Source: Owenia fusiformis (Eukaryota; Annelida; Polychaeta; Sabellida; Oweniidae). Taken from it: a DNA stretch of 64,000 nucleotides. A program made the translations under genes and the position numbers. The DNA is taken from the NCBI GenBank assembly GCA_903813345.2, contig CAIIXF020000009.1, positions 25,394,740 through 25,458,739 on the forward strand. Direction: 5' to 3'. Below the pieces are notes generated by a model. That model was not told the origin of the DNA and ran no database searches. It worked only from the letters and a program-made list of their open reading frames with translations. The stretch's first letter is position 1. Every line of letters begins with the position of its first letter. Of this stretch, positions 47,901 to 60,690 are shown one piece after another.

Positions 47901-50900
47901 CCACCTGTGATGGGCCATTCCTGAATATGTAAGGATAATAATTTTATTTATTTTCATTACTGTAGAGGTACAGTGAAACTTGTAAAGAGGAACACCTCTA
48001 GAAGTGGAACACTTTTGTTGGTGGAACTTTTCACAGTCCCAAGACAAACTGACTTAATGTAAATGAATACATCCCAAGTGAAACACTTTTAGAGGTAGTA
48101 AAGGTGTTCTACCTAGTCAGGCTTTACAGTACTTTTAACCATGGGCTTTCAACTAGAATTCTAGTTGAAATTCTAATTGAAAGCCCATGTTTTAACCTAT
48201 TGTGGTTTTTAATTTGAGCTATCATCGAGCACTGGAAATTGAGCTATAGCTGAACATGGCCTGAAGATTGATGTTCTATCTTTAATATAGAACTTTTAAT
48301 CAAGTGTAGTATAAGGAAGTCTAAATGCGATATAATCAACACAACATCAACTCACCCGAACTGAGAATCCTTCAAATTGTGCTTTGCCGGCCTGTTCAAC
48401 CTTTTCCCAAAATGCATCTGGTACATTGGCAGCATGTGCAGATGTTGTGATAGCGCTAGAATGGAGACTGCTGCAATATGGGAGTTGGAAGCTGGGCCAG
48501 CCATCAGACAACAGATCAATGGCCACAAGTTCCTCTTCACAGAGAACCAACAGTGTATGGGGCTCATCATACTCTGCAAATAGAGGATAGTTGGTATGGA
48601 ATTTTCTTGTACTGTGGCTGGTAACCTATTTGAGCAATTAGATTTACTCCAGTCTAATTTCCATATAATTCAAAGATCTATGCAAAAGGTAGACGGTGGT
48701 TTCCTAGTCTATGCTCAAATTCAAGGATTCTGATATCTTTTTATAGTACACATCATTGTCATATATGTATATTGAAATAACTATATTATTGTAAATGTGC
48801 CTTGGGGCTTTATGAAATTATTTTCAGGGACTGCACTTTAATTTCTCTTAAAATAACATAATACATGATAAGCATGACATATTCTCTTTCACCAATTAAC
48901 CTATTTTCAACAATAACATTCTTTATTTCTCAAGGGAGCTATCCACAAGTGCAAATCATTGTAATCTCTATTTTCGTCATATTTATGACAATGTACAAGG
49001 ATTTAATATCGAAATAGATGCATCATAAGGTTAACCAGTGCAAATATGTCAAGCAATCAGGATCGAGTACTTCATCGAATTCCCCAAAAGTCATGAATAT
49101 TGTAAGAGCAATATCTTGATTACTCCTGTCCTGCATTTATCCTTGAAGCTTGAAGAATTGTTTTTCTGGTAGTAAATGGATGTTAACAGTGATTTATTAC
49201 ATTATGCCTACATAAATCTGGGTATAAACATGAACTTGCATATGTATATACATTATCTACATGGCTCGTGTGCATATCTGCAATCATTTCTATAACTCGG
49301 TCTCCGAGAAAGCTTCAAGAACAGACAGACAGCTTAGCTTAAAGGCTCAATCCACTTATTTCAACAAACTGCATTAAAGGATAATTTACTACTTTTGCCC
49401 GAATTCTAACTCTAAAAGCTAAGCAAAATGTGCATGCAGTTTTGAGACAAATTCTCACAATTGTCGGCTAAGCCTCTATGGTTTTCCTGGATCATATGAC
49501 AACTAAACATAGAATGGATGTACTTTTATGACATCACAATGTTGTTAAGGTATGATACAACAATGCGGATTGCCTATGATCAAAGCAACTTTCCCAACCC
49601 CCTTATGGCAAAGCGCAAAGCAAAACTGTCATTGTACGATTAATTGGCACTGTTTTGATAATACTTATTTAGTACCAAATTGCACCCTGGTGGGGTGGGA
49701 CTATATTCTATTATTAACATAAGATGCCAAGGACAACATTTGAAAAATAATTTCAATTGAAACGATCAAAACTTTTGTATGAGATATCAAACAGTACCAA
49801 CTGATAACATCAAAACAGTGCCAGTTCAATGAAATTCAATGGAAAAGTGGTACAGTTTTAAACAAAGGGAGGGGACTAACAATAGGGTTAACTGAAAAAA
49901 AACTGAACTTGTCAATGTCGATTAACAGATTTCAAGCATAAAATTGAGCTCTTGAGAAAATAGGTGGCACTACTTGCTTTCAACCCCATTAGGACAACCT
50001 CATTATAACCAAAGGGCATTATACCATATTTATTAACAAGGAACTAACATGCAAAATGTCACTACCTGCCATTTGTTACATTTGTTACATATGCTGAATG
50101 CCACACACCAACCACCGGACACCATTACAAAAAAGACCATTACAATGTGTCATCACTTGTGGTGGTGACATAAAATGAAGAGATAATGGGACATCCATAT
50201 ATATCCACGTGGTCAAAAGTGCCCTCTGGGACAATGCCCTCCTGTATAATGCACTTCTCCTAATAAAGCACATAACCAGTTGTGAATTTTGCAGATTTAA
50301 ATATACAAATAAGGTTTGGAAGCAGTCAAAGAAGAAGATTTTGTATGATTTGTACTACATACATACCTCCTTGTGTATCTGCCAAGAGAAAAATCACCAC
50401 ACGTTGTTAATAAATATTATGTTATATGAATATTTTAGTATATTTTTGTATTCAATAAGAACATTTCATGAGTTTTGTTAATAATAACATTAATATTTTT
50501 AATTGTATAAGTAACTGCATCATTAAAACATTAGAAATCAAAAGTCAACTTGTGAATAGATTGTTTAGATATTGTCCAGGGAAGTCACATTAAAATATAT
50601 AGATCAATTGTAAAGCCTTTCATTCCATTAAGAAAAGATGTACAATCTTCCCAATTCTATCAAAACTCTCAAATATGATTGGATGGTTGGTCAAATAGAC
50701 CTCCTTTGACAACTTGTGTCCATAGTGCTCTCCCTTGTTGTTCACTTATGCTCAGTTATTTCACATCATATTTACTCATGAGTGTATAAACCATACTCTA
50801 ATTGTACTCATACAGGGTGCCTCATAACTGGCACAAATCTTAGAATTTCATTATTAACGAAACACCCTGTATGTATATGTATGAAGGAAGTAAGGAAAAA

Positions 50901-53900
50901 GCATGCACTCTTGACGACATTGAGTGACATCTAATTTATACAGGGTGTCCAATAGTGACACTGGGGACACCCTGTATAATATTGCTACATGTGATGAATC
51001 AAATAAAATGAATTTCCAGAAGAAAAAGTCCAATTTTTCGCCATTTTGATAACCTTTACTCTTGCGTTAAGCTAAGCTGTCTGTTTTTAAACCTGTCATC
51101 AATTCACATAATTTATATTAACATCTATACTTGTTTTCCGATCAGTAATTATCACACTAACTCATCCTACAATTTTACTAAGTATGAAATATGGTTGAAC
51201 ATGCTCCGTTTTGTACTTACTTGCGATTGTGTCATCTCCGATAGTTTCGGCATCCATTTCATCAAGAGTTGTCAGTGCAAGGAAATCTATGACGCGTGAT
51301 GTGAAATCGAAAGCTGTGTGTGTACCGCCCTGCATTACGCTGACAGTGTGACGATCGCCATAACTGGCACGGGGCATGCCTCCAGAGAAAATAATGAAGT
51401 TTCCACTAAAATGAACAGAAAGGAATATAAATGTAAGTGTATATAGTTTAAATAATCGTTTATTTATTTACACTGTAATGCTTGAAAAGCTGAATTTTAC
51501 TCAGTGAATATTCTAATGCACACAATATGGTCTTAACATAAGACACACTCTATAATAAATATATGACAATGGATGAAAACACATCTCTTAACAAAAACAA
51601 TTCAATATAGAACATGTTTGGTTGTAACAAAAATTCAACTTACGCTTTGGCAGTCTTCCATTGAACCTTGTTGACAGATTTGCATGGGAAAGGTCCTGAA
51701 ATTGGAAGAGAATATGAAAAAATGTAAACATAATAAACAAGATAGTAAATATAGAACAGCTCAAATAACAAACATATAAGCAGTTTGTCATCTTTATAAT
51801 TTGTCTTAAATACAAATACTTTTTGTCTAGAACACAGATGAGAAAAAAACAATATATTCAGAAAAAACAGAAAATTATGTTTTCAACTAAAATGGTTGAG
51901 GGTCATTTAGTAAGTAAAGATGAAATTGTGACAATGACCAACCCCTCCCCTCTCTGATTTTACATAACTGCCCCAAACCCCCAGTGTTTAAAAATGAATA
52001 AAATGTATTAGCAACATCATTTCATCTATATTATCTGTGTTGAACTTTTTACTTTACTGTAAAGTTCTGAATATCTTCCTATAAGGGACTACAAAAGCTG
52101 TAAAAGTTGACCGCCACTGACATACAAAGAGACCTCTCAGAAAGTCGGACAAATGACCAAAGGCACTATTTTATATTTATCTAGAAAACACTTTGAAGTA
52201 TAATCCAAGGTAAACATAGCCTCAGATTTATTTTACTTAAAGAAATTAAGGCGGGTAAGAAATGAGATTACGGAGACTTAAATTTGCTAAACCTTCAATT
52301 AAATATAATCAGCATTCTAAAAGCCAATTTGGATTTTTAATATCCCTCATTAAACTCTATGAAAAGATTGATTTAATCAATGATAAGTGATACTAACTGT
52401 TAGTTACATTGTTCAATTCAAACTTAATTCTTGGTTAAGTATATGAAACTGAATTCCGGATTTATAGTGGCATTTAGCCGGAACTACTTTCTTTTATGGT
52501 TTGTGCAGTTGTATAGGATATTAGCATTACTAATATGTCTTAATCTTAAAATACCTATCTAATCATTCAAATTCCTTCTTTTTTGCCTTTAAACAAAATA
52601 AGATTTCTGATTATCTGACATTTTTACATAATACAGAGTTTCCGCATCAAGCGTACATTTTCATTTATTTCCTGTACTTTCTGCATTCTAAACTATTGTA
52701 AGATTTTAGACAGACAACATAGAGTTTTGATTTTATGGCTCGTAGTATTTGAAATATAGCATTTCTACCCAGGGCATTAAGGAATACCACAAGTACTTCA
52801 CATAGTTTTTACAGGTCAATGCCAAAACAAGGGAAGATACTGTGATTACATAAAAAGGGATTTAGCAAAGAAATAAAGCAACAGAAAATATATCAACACA
52901 GCTAATTATACACAAAATATGCATCAAATAAACATAACATCAAGATCAAGATCAGCATCTTGGAAATAATATTGTTTTGAAAAGGCCTAATAAAAACTGA
53001 AAAATATATAGACTGATCCACGAGTGTAAACATACAAATTACTATACAGCACATACCTATCATTTTAATATCAGATATCATTTCTAAATTAACTGGTTCA
53101 TTAAACCATCAAAATACATATGCAAAATTAATTGCATTGAATGCTTACAAAATAAATTCTGAATGGAAATTTCAGTTGTATGTTTACTTCACTTCAATGC
53201 CTTCTTCTCCCAAACCATTCATAAAGCCTGCATTTTTGTGGCTATTTAAAAGTTCATTTTTTAAATATCTTCTTCCTTTCAAATGAGTTTTGAACTTTTT
53301 CCCATGAAACAAAATGAAAATGAAAGAGAATAATAAAGGACGGCAAACCTTGAACTATGAATCATAAATATGATTTTTATCTAAAGCACTGCTCATTTAG
53401 CCTAACAAAGGAACCCAGAAATTATTTTTTTTTAATTGAATATAAAAGAGGAAAGGTTGATGTCTCATCACTGTGGTATTTGTAATGTATACTAAATGTG
53501 AATATGGCAATCCTTTGGGCAGTCAGTCATCAAATATATAACATTGTTGTTTTCACTATGAATAAAGTCAAGCCCTTATCCTACAGATAGATCTCTCTTG
53601 CTATGCCAACTTTCTGTTATTAATAAAGGGTTGTGTATTCAGTATACACTGACATACTTTGTTGTTGCAGGGTCATGTATCAATCAGGCCCGTAGCCAGG
53701 ATTTACCTGGGGGGAGTGGTTTTACCAAAGGAGAGCTTTTGCCAAGGGGGAGCTTTTTGACAGTTTTTGGCAAAAAGATCATGCAAAAAGTGCTCAGAAT
53801 GGTGAAAAACTGCATGATTTTGAAAGAATTTCCTGCTGGGGGGACCTCTCCCTCCCCTGGCACGGGCCTGTCAATACACATACAGTGAAAGGCTTTGCAA

Positions 53901-54591
53901 TGAGAGGGTCTCGTTTTTAGCAATGGTAAACTTACCATATGGAGTGGTAGCCTTTTCCTTGGGTTCATTAGAGTCTTCTGTGGACCATATAATGTAACTA
54001 CCATCAGCATGGGCACTCATGAACTGTGTACCATCTCTGTGCCATGTCACAGATTCAAGTTGCTGAAAAATAAAGATGTAATAACATAAAATCAACTGAC
54101 TTTTTGAGCAATTTTGAGACCATTTGGAAATGCCCTGACTAAATAAATACAGGGAATTCTTAATATACTGCTGGCTGATTCTTCACTTGACTGATTATTG
54201 ATATACAGTCAATTTACTGATTATTGACATATATTTGACTGATAATTGACATAGAGTTGACTGATCATTGACAGAGAGTTGACTGATTATTGACATAGAG
54301 TTGATATATGAACTGACTGATTCATGATTGTATAGTTCATGATGTACAATTTACATTCATAACATTCAGTTGATGATTAATTCATATATAGACTATGTTC
54401 ATCATATATAGACTATGTTCAAGTTCAAGTCTACCTGTGTTGTATTGTAAGTTTGGTCGGCTTGGCTTTTCTCATTGTCCCACATGACAACGAGGCCACG
54501 ATTGTAGCCGATAAGGTAGCGGTTTGGATCATTTGGATGTTCGGCAATAGCTTCTACTGCACCTGGGTTCACTTTGAAATCATCTGGGACA
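35917..54591 (-). CDS. LLGL: Lethal giant larvae homologue (LLGL), 3' part, 18 coding exons
   Basis: Lgl is a double beta-propeller cortical polarity protein of the Scribble module, an aPKC substrate that also binds myosin II and SNARE machinery. Exons in transcript order: 54435-54591, 53936-54062, 51644-51695, 51221-51405, 48356-48573, 47705-47920, 45197-45525, 44915-45003, 42721-43140, 42369-42485, 41947-42110, 41700-41805, 41185-41305, 40099-40338, 39403-39534, 38836-38978, 38048-38184 and 35917-36303. All phases agree; 1112 residues follow one split codon. Landmarks: [94 protein letters not shown] and [14 protein letters not shown]. The aPKC-site helix [20 protein letters not shown] keeps the three serines. 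It differs from vertebrate LLGL in a Lys/Glu/Pro/Ala insert after the aPKC helix and a C-terminal tail of about 290 residues. The 5' exons are outside the window. Confidence 0.95.
36091..36210 (-). repeat. 30-bp coding tandem repeat x 4 in the last LLGL exon
   Basis: Four in-frame units encode [10 protein letters not shown] twice, then [10 protein letters not shown] twice. The only differences seen are single-base changes. The length is a multiple of three, so copy-number changes would keep the frame. Confidence 0.95.
36304..38047 (-). other. Last LLGL intron (1.7 kb)
   Basis: AT-rich sequence with no recognisable gene or well-formed repeat. The donor at its start is weak (AAG|GTGGGG), and read-through would add only Val-Gly before a stop codon. 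Confidence 0.6.
40700..40745 (+). repeat. Miniature TACAGGGTG element, copy 2 (46 bp)
   Basis: CAGGGTGGTCC and GGAACACCCTG form the ends, flanked by TA on both sides, in an LLGL intron. Confidence 0.8.
41412..41606 (+). repeat. Miniature TACAGGGTG element, copy 3 (195 bp)
   Basis: CAGGGTGTTCCAAAAGTAAC and its inverse (with a small gap) extend to arms of about 45 bp, through ACTGGTGCTGGCATTTTGT. It is flanked by TA and lies in an LLGL intron. Confidence 0.9.
42757..43114 (-). other. LLGL aPKC-site helix and Lys/Glu/Pro/Ala insert
   Basis: This part of LLGL exon 9 begins with the basic aPKC-target helix (three Ser spaced by 4), which binds membrane lipids in other Lgl proteins. It continues into a strongly charged, then Ala/Pro/Glu-rich stretch of about 75 residues, and returns to the conserved [18 protein letters not shown]. 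Confidence 0.85.
43141..44914 (-). other. LLGL intron (1.8 kb)
   Basis: AT-rich intron before the aPKC-site exon. I see no gene or structured repeat. Confidence 0.6.
45719..47641 (+). mobile_element. Helitron-like element with minisatellite core, copy 2 (about 13 units)
   Basis: It lies in an LLGL intron. The left end is ACAAGGCATTAACATGACAA followed by ATGTCACCACC. The right end has GACGCC-rich sequence, then ACCATAACAATATG and the hairpin TGTCACCACTTTTGGTGGTG. The core has about 13 tandem units of 122-166 bp, each with GTAGATGATTTTGAA, CAATTTGAAGCAAGTTG, TTTTTGACCTT and GAGAAGGTCATTGAAGGTCA. The unit spacing was counted from the GAAGCAAGTTG motif. The hairpin pairs with the left-end CACCACC, as in Helentron-type elements; that classification is an inference. 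Confidence 0.85.
47971..48129 (+). repeat. Miniature element, TACAGTGAAACTTG family
   Basis: It begins after TA with CAGTGAAACTTGTAAAG, has an internal echo of AACACTTTT and AACACCTCT, and ends CTTTACAG before TA. A better-formed relative lies at 63317-63474, and fragments near 55736 and 61977. Confidence 0.6.
48137..48196 (+). repeat. Short palindrome
   Basis: TTAACCATGGGCTTTCAACT is mirrored by the sequence ending in TTGAAAGCCCATGTTTTAA, in an LLGL intron. Confidence 0.75.
50035..50171 (+). mobile_element. Helitron-like element copy 3, no minisatellite units
   Basis: The same left end (ACTAACATGCAAAATGTCAC) and right end (CACCAACCACCGGACACC, then GACCATTACAATGTGTCATC and GGTGGTGACATA) as the 45719-47641 copy, but without any core units. 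It is only 137 bp long. Confidence 0.75.
50813..50869 (+). repeat. Miniature TACAGGGTG element, copy 4 (57 bp)
   Basis: CAGGGTGCCTC...GAAACACCCTG, flanked by TA on both sides, in an LLGL intron. Confidence 0.75.
50941..50974 (+). repeat. Miniature TACAGGGTG element, copy 5 (34 bp)
   Basis: CAGGGTGTCC...GGACACCCTG, flanked by TA, only 71 bp after copy 4. It is little more than two inverted ends. Confidence 0.8.
51696..53935 (-). other. LLGL intron (2.2 kb)
   Basis: Contains the inverted-repeat element at 53685-53870 near its 5' end. The rest is AT-rich with no recognisable feature. Confidence 0.65.
53685..53870 (+). repeat. Inverted-repeat element with CAGGCCCGTAGCCAGG ends
   Basis: The left end CAGGCCCGTAGCCAGG is mirrored by CCTGGCACGGGCCTG at the right. 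The core CTGCATGATTTTGAAAGAAT is shared with 1325-1520 and, inverted, with about 61500-61680. Confidence 0.8.
54187..54320 (+). repeat. Tandem repeat, about 26 bp (TTGACTGATTATTGACATAG)
   Basis: Five or so units with small changes in the LLGL intron just upstream of exon 54435-54591. Confidence 0.8.
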
Positions 54592-55208
54592 CTGAAACAC
54601 ACAAAAAATAAATAAAAAAAAATTCTTATTGAATATATTACTTATTACTTCATTTTTGAAAAAAAATGTTTTTATTTTTTATTTTTATTAATCGTTATTC
54701 ATACAAATGATTCATAAAATAAAAATCAAATCAACATTTTCTGGTATTTTGACCCAATGCAGAGCAGTTACTTCATATATGAAATATGTCACTTTGTAAG
54801 AGTTGTTGTGAATATGTCACAAAAAATTGATTAATGAATTGTCAGTTGATTTATTTATTTTTTGAGGGCACTTTAAATACCCTTGAAGCTTTTGACCATG
54901 ATTACTTTACTCACTTATTCAGCACAGCAATATATTGTTTTTTAAAGATTGATTGATTGATCATTGAGCATTACCCATTTCATTAACATTTTTTCTATAA
55001 TACATATGTTGTTCAATGTTGTTTATACTGGATTCAAACATGACCGTGCTCTATTCGAATTTCTCAACCAATCAGAATGCAGCATAGCCAATATAGAACG
55101 TTCTCTAATTCTTCATAGATGCACGACCATGCTCTATTCAATCTGCAATTTGCATTGTTTTGAGTGACGTCACATCTCAGCTGCACATCTGGGGCTCTGT
55201 CCGGGGAT

Positions 55209-55309
55209 AGCTGTTCTTTTTTACTCCCTATTTATTTTTATTTTATCAACACCCCATGTTTGCATACACCGTATAAAATCTAAAACGGGGAGTAAAATAG
55301 AACAGCCCA
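55209..55309 (+). repeat. Foldback element, about 100 bp
   Basis: CTGTTCTTTTTTACTCCC at the left is mirrored by GGGAGTAAAATAGAACAG at the right. Confidence 0.75.
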
Positions 55310-55420
55310 AACAAATTCTAAAATTTTTCAGGCCGACTTCAGAATCTTGACAGCATGCGTATTCTTCCTTCATGCCCGTTCCACAGACACGGCTTTTACC
55401 AATTTTTATGTTTGAATCGG

Positions 55421-55575
55421 AATAAATAATGATAGGCCATTCAATATGGTGAAATTCAGCACTCGTTGGACAGAATGTTAGTACAAATGCACTCACCTCC
55501 GGTTCGTGCTTTGTACAACATTCTGTCCAACTCGTGCTGAATTTCACCATATTGAATGGCCTATCATTATTTATT
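55421..55575 (+). repeat. Long near-perfect hairpin, 155 bp
   Basis: AATAAATAATGATAGGCCAT followed by TCAATATGGTGAAATTCAGC and GTTGGACAGAATGTT is mirrored almost perfectly on the right. The arms are about 60 bp, with an inner GTACAAA/TTTGTAC stem. Confidence 0.9.
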
Positions 55576-58500
55576 CCTTAAGTCAAATAATGTTTTACCA
55601 CCCATATTTATTTCTCCTTTTCCTAAAAATAACTTCTTATTCTCAGGCTATTACGAGATGATTTGAGAATAACCCAAAAATTGCAGTTTTTGAAACTTTT
55701 AATGCAAACTGAGGTTGCCTTCTAAGTATCTGTTTAACAGTGAAACCTAGTTTATGCTGAACACCATTGAAGCCAGTGTTCACTGTAAATAGTGATGTCA
55801 GTAGAGCATGTCTCTTGAAATGGTGTTCACTGAGACAGGTTTAACATTTTGGCATAATTTGGAACATTTCTGTCCATATTCGCTGGCATCCTGACTAAGA
55901 GATATAGAAAATAAAAAACAGTTTGATGAATATTGGACATACCATGGGTCACTTAATATGGCCTTTCTACTGTCTGTTTGTTGTTTGACACTTGCAGGTC
56001 ATAACATATATTACACTTGAAGTGAAATCTATTCCAATACAAACATGTTAAGACCTCACACAATTTTGGACAAAGATGCACTACGACCTTTACTGGACAT
56101 GTTAACATACAAAAAACTTCTTTTTTCAGTAATTTCAGGGAGCGTTTCGAATCAGCTAATTCAGGTGGTACAAAGTGCAAATATTCTCAATTTTAAAAAT
56201 AATGTAGACATAAAAAGTCTTTACAAGATAAAATCACGCTCATTCAATATTCGTATATTCAGCTTCATCCATAGCAAAAAAGTCATTTTTATTCATCGAG
56301 ATAGTAGTCTAGATATGATATTACGCCCTGTTTAATATAAAGTCACAACAACCCAGCCAATTTCATATCATATCAATAGCATACATATTTTTACATGTAC
56401 TGCCTGTACATCAGATAATAAATCATAACCAATTATCCAATGAAAACATGGCATTTGCTTAAAATATACAAAGAATCATGGGAATGAAATTCTACTTTGA
56501 TCAGATTAATATATAGGCGGAATAGGGTAATAACAATGTTCATTTTTGCTCCACAGAGGAAAGTGAAATCGAATGAGTGAACAAATGAAATAGAATTTGC
56601 ACCACAGTAATGAGAAAATGTAGATGTCAAATAATATGTTATTTAGGGTTCACCAGACACAGATTTAAAATAGATATCTTGTGCTTAAAATGACAAAGTT
56701 CTCAAGTTCATTCTCTGCATTTTTCTCCAAAACTTAAAAATACGAAATACGTTCCGAGTGCTGTTAAGGATAAGAACACATTTAACTATATACGCCTATA
56801 TCCATTCAGATAATTTCACTAGATCAACTCTCATTTCATCAATTTCAATCACTAAGCCATTCTGGGATGTCTGCTATCTAAGGGGAGATAAATGAAAACT
56901 CATTACTGTAGCTCAGTTTAAGTCTCATTGAAATCTCACTGGATACAAATATTTTAAATATGCTTCATGAACTCTGACAATACTACCAGGTCATTATGAA
57001 AATAAAAGTAGAGAAATTGATCAATTAGAAAGACCCATGTATTCTTATCCCATGAATAAAATGACATGTTACCTTGTTACCTATACCTATTTACAAACAA
57101 AACATGGGAGAATAAAGGATGTGTCTGGATATATGCCCTTTTGGTCCCTCAGTCAAATGTACGTGAAATATGGTTTTTATTACTGTCCTAGTTATATTTG
57201 ATAAGTATATTAACTTTTTCACGAGTTTTGATGCATAATTAACCCCCTGCTGAGAGTCAGAATTAGTATCTTAATAACAAAAAATAGCCATTATCATTGA
57301 AAAAAACACCAATGGTAACATGTATGACATACAAAGAAGATATAACTTAAGACCCATGAAGAATTTAAAAGAAAATCATATTTATGAAATATATTTAAGG
57401 ATTAAATTTTTTTTTTAATTTTTGAAATTCCCGCCAGTTTAATTTGAAGGGGGAAAAACAAGATGGCTTCCATTTGATATAAGAAATATCAGAAAAAAAG
57501 TCGCTTCACTTTTAGTTTTCACAATGAGCACAGTTTTCCGGTTTAGGTTTTTTGACTGATTCTGACTCTTCATCACCAGGGTCATGTATAGAGATTATAA
57601 AATTGAAACCAAAATGTTGTGCTCAGCATGAATTTGACTGACATACGTGTAACTTTACCAACACAATTGAAGTCTCAAAACTGGATGCTCAGTAACTTTG
57701 AGTGACTATAATCCCTTGATTACCCAGATAAACACCAATTCACTTATCCAGAAATACCATTCAATGTCTATAAAGAGAAAGTAAGCAACATTTTGGAGGA
57801 TATGTTTCAAACTTTTTGTATAAATAATTCATTTAATATTTGCCATTGATTTTTTTTCAATTCTGACAAAGTGATATGCACTGTCTTTGATGCCAATATT
57901 CTTCATCAATTGTGATACAAATTGATATTTTTGTAATCTCAGAAGAAGGATAAGATATTGAAGTTTAATAATATGTGTGATTGAGTTGGTTTTTCAGACA
58001 TTACAATTTTCAATATTTTCTAAGTCGATACCCAGACTCATTCCCAGACTCATCCTTTCTCAAAGAATGTGAGCATTTAGGTCCAAATTACATGGAAATA
58101 TTAAAAATCAACAAGAGAATAATCATTTTCCGGAGAAAGTAACAGAAATATTCATGACCAGTGTGAACCCATAATACGGGTGATGACCATAATTTGCCCT
58201 TAGTTGAACAGTGGTCTACAGCAGAGACACAGCATCCATCACCATACAAAATATTCATTCAAAGAGTTTATATAATTCAGATTTCAAATATAATGATCAA
58301 CAACAGTGGAAGACATCTTGTATGTATCATACTTTTAGCTCTTGAAGAGTACTTGGACAACATTAACCCCCTACCCACACCCATCATATTGCTAAGGCTA
58401 TATAGTTGCTCGACAGGAAATAACTTGACATGACAAGTGACCCAAACTGTGCCATTATAAGCATATGAATCCAGGTGTAAAATAAAGCATGTAATTAAAG

Positions 58501-58689
58501 CCACACATGAGAAAAACAGGGTAGCTACATTCTGATGTTCATAGCATCTCTCTCACTGTGCATCACAGATCTGCATCTGCCAGAAGGACAGAAATGGATA
58601 AGGCATGGCTTTCTATGATGGGGCAGCTAGAACTTGAAGACAAAATCCCACCCATGAAATAAATTTTTGTGAAGAACAACTCTCAACGC

Positions 58690-58745
58690 TCCAAGTAGTA
58701 TATTCCCAAAGCAGTATATTCCCAAGTAGTATATTCCCAAAGCCC
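58690..58745 (+). repeat. Short tandem repeat (AGTATATTCCCAA x 3)
   Basis: Three copies of AGTATATTCCCAA at 17-19-bp spacing, two of them extending to AAGTAGTATATTCCCAA. Confidence 0.7.
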
Positions 58746-60690
58746 ATTTTTATGACCCCTAAAAATCTATTGCTGTTAGATTTAGGGCGTTAAGTTTTAC
58801 TTTAGTCCAGTGTTTTATCTTTTCTAATACCTCCTATGATTTATTTACTCGCTGGCTCTACAATGTTAAGTGCCACAACACGTTTTGGTCCGTGCAGATT
58901 CCAGCTTTATTTTTAAACATTTCTCCTAATCCCATGAAGATCTAAGCTGCTACTAGAAATTCCAGAAACCTAAAAACATTGTGCTCTACGGGAAAACATA
59001 ACCCTATGCTATCGGCACAATATCACGTAACTACCTGATAAAAATTAGAAACATGAAATTGTTGACCTTATTTTAAACAAGTTCAATTTTTTGCATACAA
59101 AATGATCAATTATATCATTGCTTTAATAATTCAACAATTTTGAAGGAATGCAATCTTGCAAACATGCCAAATTAATATTTTCTAAGGTAGGTCCTGGCTA
59201 AATGATTTGTAAATAACTCAGTCTGAACACTGTTAGATTCTAAACATGGGCAGTGAATTCCAACTGATTGATGGACTAGACATAAGGTTATCTAGGAAAC
59301 AAAATTTGTAGTATTGAGTAGTAGGCAAAGTACTAGAGGAATCCCAAAATGTAACACAACTACCAAATCTCTGATTGGATAAAATCAGTCACATGTCTTC
59401 GGAAGGATTCCTGGGATGATGACTTTTTGACCGAAATTCATTTTTTATAATATTATACAGACACTCCCATTTGTCTTCTTATAAGCAATCAAAGTTCTGT
59501 ATCAGAGCAGCCTCATAGCCTTTTATTCTATGACTTCATTTCGCCTACAGATATGTAGACGTGCTCGTGATAAAACATCAATGAATCTATATTGGTGAAT
59601 GGTCATAAATTCTGGCTATATACTTATTGTCTCGAACAGACAGAATGATTATTTTCACCACAATGATTGACACACACCCCTCGAGCATTAGTTAATTTCC
59701 ACTTTAGGTCTATGAGTCGATGTTCAATGGCATGAGAATTCTCCATGGGATTTCTACAAAATCTGAAATCTGCAAAGTGATATGCCAAACTTGGTCAAAA
59801 TTTGCTGTTTGATGAAGTTTTTGATTGTGATTGCAGTACCTGCGTGGGGTATAGACAGGGTGTTAAACAATGTTTCTTTGAATGGTACAGTAAGGTAACA
59901 TACTTTTACTATTAATATTCCATAAGGTACCATGATTTCAGAGTGTGGATTGGTATACTAAATAAAATGACAATGGAGAAGTAAATGAGGCTCTCTTTTA
60001 AGAGGCAAAATCAAATTATTAGAAAGGTAACAGTTTGGGATGTTGGGGTTTTGTTTTCTTAAATCTATCTGAACACTGACATTTTTCACTTTCTTTTTTG
60101 TTTACCAACATGATCTAAGACTTTGATTAACATTACAGACCAAGAGTATCACTGAGTCAATGTGATCTGTGCAGGAATTTAGCATGGTAAACAGACCAGG
60201 AGCAGAGCAGATGTCACCCAGTTTACACTAGAATGACTAGAGCTGCTTGGTTTAGCTAAATATAACACCCACACATAGTGCAGACACATGTATTACACCA
60301 TTGCTTATCTTGTGATGTAGTCTGTAGACTGGTAGTTGTGATGTTGATGGATTTGTAACATATTTTCCAGAAGGGGGTTTAGAGTTTGGTGGGACAGGGA
60401 AACCAACATGCATGTAGTACCCAGACAAGGTGTGGTCCATCTTAGCCAAAATTTAGTGTTGGTAATCCTTTATGAAGAGTGTAGGTATCCCAGGCTGGTG
60501 TCTTGTCTGAAAAGGGGCATGTCACTAACCTATGATACAAATCCAGAAATATGGAACCGCAAGACTGCATCGAAGAAAGTACGAATAAATGGGGGAGTGA
60601 AACTGAATAAACCTTGAGAAGGATGCACCATCCCTCAAGACCAGGCTTCGCGTCTATGGAGCAATGGAAAAATTTTGAAATACCCCTGGA

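Larger units (their letters stand above)
48574..51220 (-). other. LLGL intron (2.6 kb)
   Basis: Contains the short Helitron-like copy 3 (50035-50171) and two miniature elements (50813-50869, 50941-50974). I see nothing else from 48600 to 50030. Confidence 0.65.

Noticed and set aside
55221-55550. 109-aa - frame as a Cys-rich protein
   Set aside because: It runs through two foldback repeats and has no signal peptide or recognised domain.
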